DNA of 64,000 bases from an uncultured Flavobacteriaceae bacterium (GTDB lineage Bacteria; Bacteroidota; Bacteroidia; Flavobacteriales; Flavobacteriaceae): contig CAJWVI010000001.1 in NCBI GenBank assembly GCA_913048115.1, forward strand, positions 1 to 64,000, in the 5' to 3' direction. Every line of letters starts with the position of its first letter. Position 1 is the stretch's first letter. The notes below the pieces were generated by a model. The model searched no databases, had not been told where the DNA came from, and worked only from the letters and a program-made list of their open reading frames with translations. The position numbers and the translations under genes were made by a program. This document shows positions 60,838 through 64,000 of the stretch, one piece after another.

Positions 60838-62046
60838 TTAGTTTAATACCCCGCAAAAATCTAATATGATTTTGTTGTTTGGGAGCTCCAAATTTTTAAA
60901 GCCAGAATGGGAGACAAGAAATACAATAATATCAGCTTGTTCAAGGGCATTTGATGTACTAGTAAGCTCCATCGTATCGCTTTGATGTAGATTTGGCTCT
61001 ACATTCAAGGTTGTAAAAGATGCTTCTTTTAAAGATTTTGCTACCAACAGCGCCGGAGATTCTCTTAAATCATCAATGTCTGGTTTAAAAGCGAGGCCCA
61101 TACATGCTATCACGGCATCCCTATTATTCTCTCCCTTAAACCCAAGTGCTTTGTTTTTTATTTTTTCTAGCACCCATTGTGTTTTGTAGTTGTTGGTCTC
61201 TCTAGATTTTTTAATTAAACCACTTTCCTCTGGAAATTCAGAAACAATAAACCAAGGGTCTACGGCAATACAATGTCCACCAACACCTGTGCCCGGATTT
61301 AAAATATTAACCCTAGGGTGTTTGTTTGCAAGGGCAATCATATCCCACACATTTATTGCTGCCTTGTCGCAAATAATAGATAGTTCATTTGCAAATGCTA
61401 TTTGATTGTCTCTTGAGGCATTTTCAACCAACTTGACCATTTCTGCAGTTTTTGCATTGGTAGGATGTAATTCTCCTACTACAAAATACTTGTAAAAAGC
61501 GATAGCTTTTTTAGTGGAAACTTCATTGATACCACCAATAGCACGATCATTATGTTTTAGCTCATGAAGAATATTACCTGGCAGTACTCGTTCTGGACAA
61601 TAGGCAATGTAAATATGGCCCTCCAACTCAGGTCTGTCTTTATAAATTTGTTTTTCAATTAATCGGGTAGTGCCCACCGGGCTTGTAGATTCTAAAATTA
61701 CCAAAGCACCTTTTTCTAGTGTGGGAGTAATTTTTGAAACAGCTGTCAATACATAAGAAACATCTGGAACAAAATTATCTTTAAATGGAGTTGGTACCGC
61801 AATTAAGTACACCTCTGCTGTTACTGGATGCAATGTTGCCTTTAAAAACTCTTTTTTCACAACATGGTGCACCAAACCATCCAAATCTGGCTCAACAATA
61901 TGTATTTGCCCTTTATTTATAGTATCAATAACATGTTGGTGTATGTCTACTCCAGTTACATGTAACCCTCTACTGGCTATTAGCGCTGCTGTAGGCAAGC
62001 CAATATACCCTAAGCCCATCATCAAGACACTTGGTTTTCTTTCCAT
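60838..62046 (-). CDS. wecC: UDP-N-acetyl-D-mannosamine dehydrogenase
   Basis: MMGLGYIGLPTAALIASRG, NPGTGVGGHCIAVDPWFI, GLAFKPDIDDLRESPAL. Confidence 0.94.
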   Translation of the reverse strand: MERKPSVLMMGLGYIGLPTAALIASRGLHVTGVDIHQHVIDTINKGQIHIVEPDLDGLVHHVVKKEFLKATLHPVTAEVYLIAVPTPFKDNFVPDVSYVLTAVSKITPTLEKGALVILESTSPVGTTRLIEKQIYKDRPELEGHIYIAYCPERVLPGNILHELKHNDRAIGGINEVSTKKAIAFYKYFVVGELHPTNAKTAEMVKLVENASRDNQIAFANELSIICDKAAINVWDMIALANKHPRVNILNPGTGVGGHCIAVDPWFIVSEFPEESGLIKKSRETNNYKTQWVLEKIKNKALGFKGENNRDAVIACMGLAFKPDIDDLRESPALLVAKSLKEASFTTLNVEPNLHQSDTMELTSTSNALEQADIIVFLVSHSGFKNLELPNNKIILDFCGVLN

Positions 62047-63171
62047 CTATAATGCTTTAATATAATCTATAATTTTTTCTGAAGCCGCGCCGTCTCCGTA
62101 AGGGTTGTGCAAGGTACTCATGGTGTCATACAGAGAGTCATCACTAAGCAATCTCTCTGCTTCTTCAATAATTCTTGAAGTGTCTGTCCCTACCAGCAGC
62201 ACAGTGCCCTGTGTCACCGCTTCTGGTCTTTCTGTGGTGTCTCTAGTTACCAATACTGGTTTTCCTAGACTTGGGGCTTCTTCTTGAATACCACCACTGT
62301 CTGTAATAATTAAGTAACTTTTTTCCATCAGCCAAATAAAAGCAGCGTATGCTAGTGGTTGTATTAAAAAGATAGAATCAAGACCTCCTAACATTTCATG
62401 CACAGGCCCTTTTACATTTGGATTTAAATGGACAGGGTATACAATTTGTGTTTCAGGGTGATTGGTTGCTATGGTTTTTAAGGCAGTACAAATATTATGT
62501 AACCCATTCCCGTGGTTTTCTCTGCGGTGTCCTGTAACAAGAACAATTTTTTTATTGAAATCTAAGAGCTTTTTGAGTTGTGAAATTTCAGCATCTACAA
62601 AGTTAAGAGCATTCACCTTGGCAACTCCATACAATAAGGCGTCAATCACGGTATTACCCGTTACTAGAATGTTTTCTTCTGCAGTATTTTCTTTTAAAAG
62701 GTTGCTTTTTGAACCTTGTGTAGGGGCAAAATGATAATCGGCTATTTTTCCTGTAAGCTGTCTGTTAAATTCTTCAGGGAAAGGATATTGTCTATCATAG
62801 GTTCTTAGCCCAGCTTCTACATGACACACTTTAGCGCCGCTGTAAAAAGCTGCGATACCAGCAGCTGTAGAGGTGGTGGTGTCTCCATGGACATAGACAA
62901 AATCTGGTTGTACTTCATCCAAAACGGGCTTCATGCCCTCGATAATAGACGCGGTAAGCGTAAATAGATTTTGATTAGGACGCATTAAATTAAGGTCATA
63001 ATCTGGGGTAATTTCAAAGAACTCTAGTACTTGATCCAGCATCTCTCTATGTTGAGCTGTAACACATACTTTGGTGATGAAATCATCTCGTTCTAGAAAT
63101 TTTTTAACCAATGGAGCCATTTTTATGGCCTCTGGGCGTGTACCAAATACAATTAAATTTGTTTTTTTCAT
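62047..63171 (-). CDS. wecB: UDP-N-acetylglucosamine 2-epimerase (non-hydrolyzing)
   Basis: FGTRPEAIKMAPLV, VHGDTTTSTAAGIAAFY, HVEAGLRTYDRQYPFPEEFNR, TDSGGIQEEAPSLGKPVLVTRDTTERPEA. Confidence 0.95.
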   Translation of the reverse strand: MKKTNLIVFGTRPEAIKMAPLVKKFLERDDFITKVCVTAQHREMLDQVLEFFEITPDYDLNLMRPNQNLFTLTASIIEGMKPVLDEVQPDFVYVHGDTTTSTAAGIAAFYSGAKVCHVEAGLRTYDRQYPFPEEFNRQLTGKIADYHFAPTQGSKSNLLKENTAEENILVTGNTVIDALLYGVAKVNALNFVDAEISQLKKLLDFNKKIVLVTGHRRENHGNGLHNICTALKTIATNHPETQIVYPVHLNPNVKGPVHEMLGGLDSIFLIQPLAYAAFIWLMEKSYLIITDSGGIQEEAPSLGKPVLVTRDTTERPEAVTQGTVLLVGTDTSRIIEEAERLLSDDSLYDTMSTLHNPYGDGAASEKIIDYIKAL

Positions 63172-63218
63172 GTAAATGTTCATGGCACTCACGGCGCCAT
63201 GTATTTATTATTATTTCA

Positions 63219-63764
63219 CTACAATGTTAAGGCTGCAAATGTAGGTAATTCAAGATCTTTTTTTGAAATAATCATTTCAGTATTACTTAGGTGCCAATTA
63301 AGGGCTAGGGTTGCGTCATTATAGATAATACCACGCTCACTTTCTTTGTTATAAACGCGATCACATTTGTATGCAAAGACTGTATTGTCTTCCAAAACAC
63401 TAAAACCATGTGCAAATCCTCGAGGCACAAAAAGTTGTTTTTTGTTTTCTTTAGAAAGTATAATACTTATACTTTGTCCAAAACTGGGGCTATCTTTTCT
63501 AAGATCTACTGCAATATCCAAAACACTTCCTTTTACTACACGCACCAATTTTGCTTGCGCATACACTCCTTTTTGAAAATGTAAACCGCGTATTACACCA
63601 AATTTTGAGGTAGATTGATTGTCTTGTACAAACCTAGTATGTATTCCCGTTTGAGCTGTAAATTTTTCTGCATTAAAGGTTTCGCTAAACGTGCCACGTT
63701 CATCCTCAAACACCTTTGGTGTAAGAATAAAACAATCTTTTAGGGTAGTTTTTTCTAGTTTCAA
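63219..63764 (-). CDS. rfbC: dTDP-4-dehydrorhamnose 3,5-epimerase
   Basis: DERGTFSETFNAEKF, FVQDNQSTSKFGVIRGLHFQKG, FVPRGFAHGFSVL. Confidence 0.96.
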   Translation of the reverse strand: MKLEKTTLKDCFILTPKVFEDERGTFSETFNAEKFTAQTGIHTRFVQDNQSTSKFGVIRGLHFQKGVYAQAKLVRVVKGSVLDIAVDLRKDSPSFGQSISIILSKENKKQLFVPRGFAHGFSVLEDNTVFAYKCDRVYNKESERGIIYNDATLALNWHLSNTEMIISKKDLELPTFAALTL

Positions 63765-63766
63765 AT

Positions 63767-64000
63767 TTAGTCGAGTTGCATTAAATGTTTACCATACCCA
63801 CTTTTTAATAAGGGTGTTGCTAGGGCGTGAAGTTGTTCTTTTGTAATAAAACCCATTTCATAGGCCGCTTCTTCAATGGCTCCAATTTTTAGGCCCTGGC
63901 GCTCTTCAATCACTTCTACAAACTGAGAGGCTTGCATTAATGAGGCAAAGGTTCCTGTGTCTAACCAGGCGGTTCCTTTGTCTAGAATGCTCACATTTAA
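63767..64000 (-). CDS. rfbA: Glucose-1-phosphate thymidylyltransferase, C-terminal part (5' end beyond window)
   Basis: [44 protein letters not shown]; frame stays open to the edge. Confidence 0.92.
   Translation of the reverse strand, partial: LNVSILDKGTAWLDTGTFASLMQASQFVEVIEERQGLKIGAIEEAAYEMGFITKEQLHALATPLLKSGYGKHLMQLD

Overview
This window looks like chromosomal DNA from a marine-type Flavobacteriia/Bacteroidetes genome. It is AT-rich, with TAnnTTTG promoter-like motifs, a T9SS sorting-domain protein, and an SprE/PorW-like gene. Positions 1-44 kb are mostly conserved housekeeping blocks. These include recJ, lpxH, queD, sprE-bactofilin-atpZ-atpBEFHAG (no atpD or atpC), flippase-dut-nucleotidyltransferase-TPR-DUF4292-M23, dprA, cutC, dinB, pyk-IPExxxVDY-rnc-fabF-acpP, purN, a viroplasmin-type RNase H, a PfkB kinase with a long PurF-like protein, an SDR threonine dehydrogenase-like gene, and M13 and M28 peptidases. 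From about 44 kb to the right edge is a Wzx/Wzy-type exopolysaccharide/O-antigen locus, almost all on the minus strand. It holds an initiating polyprenyl glycosylphosphotransferase, UDP-xylose synthase-like SDR, two tandem WecG/TagA/CpsF glycosyltransferases, a GT4, four polytopic Wzy/ligase-like proteins, an MBOAT plus SGNH O-acylation pair, a hexapeptide acyltransferase, Wzx, a Wzz-like protein, and rfbD-wecC-wecB-rfbC-rfbA(partial). I see no CRISPR array, IS element, rRNA or tRNA. I found no clear novel defence or mobile system. The most useful unexplained items are an apparent 1-nt frameshift right after the start codon of a gene at the left edge, a 47-aa membrane microprotein missing from the ORF track, intergenic hairpins inside the ATP synthase operon (notably atpE/atpF), two small possible gene remnants, and the unusual set of four polymerase-like proteins with an MBOAT/SGNH module.
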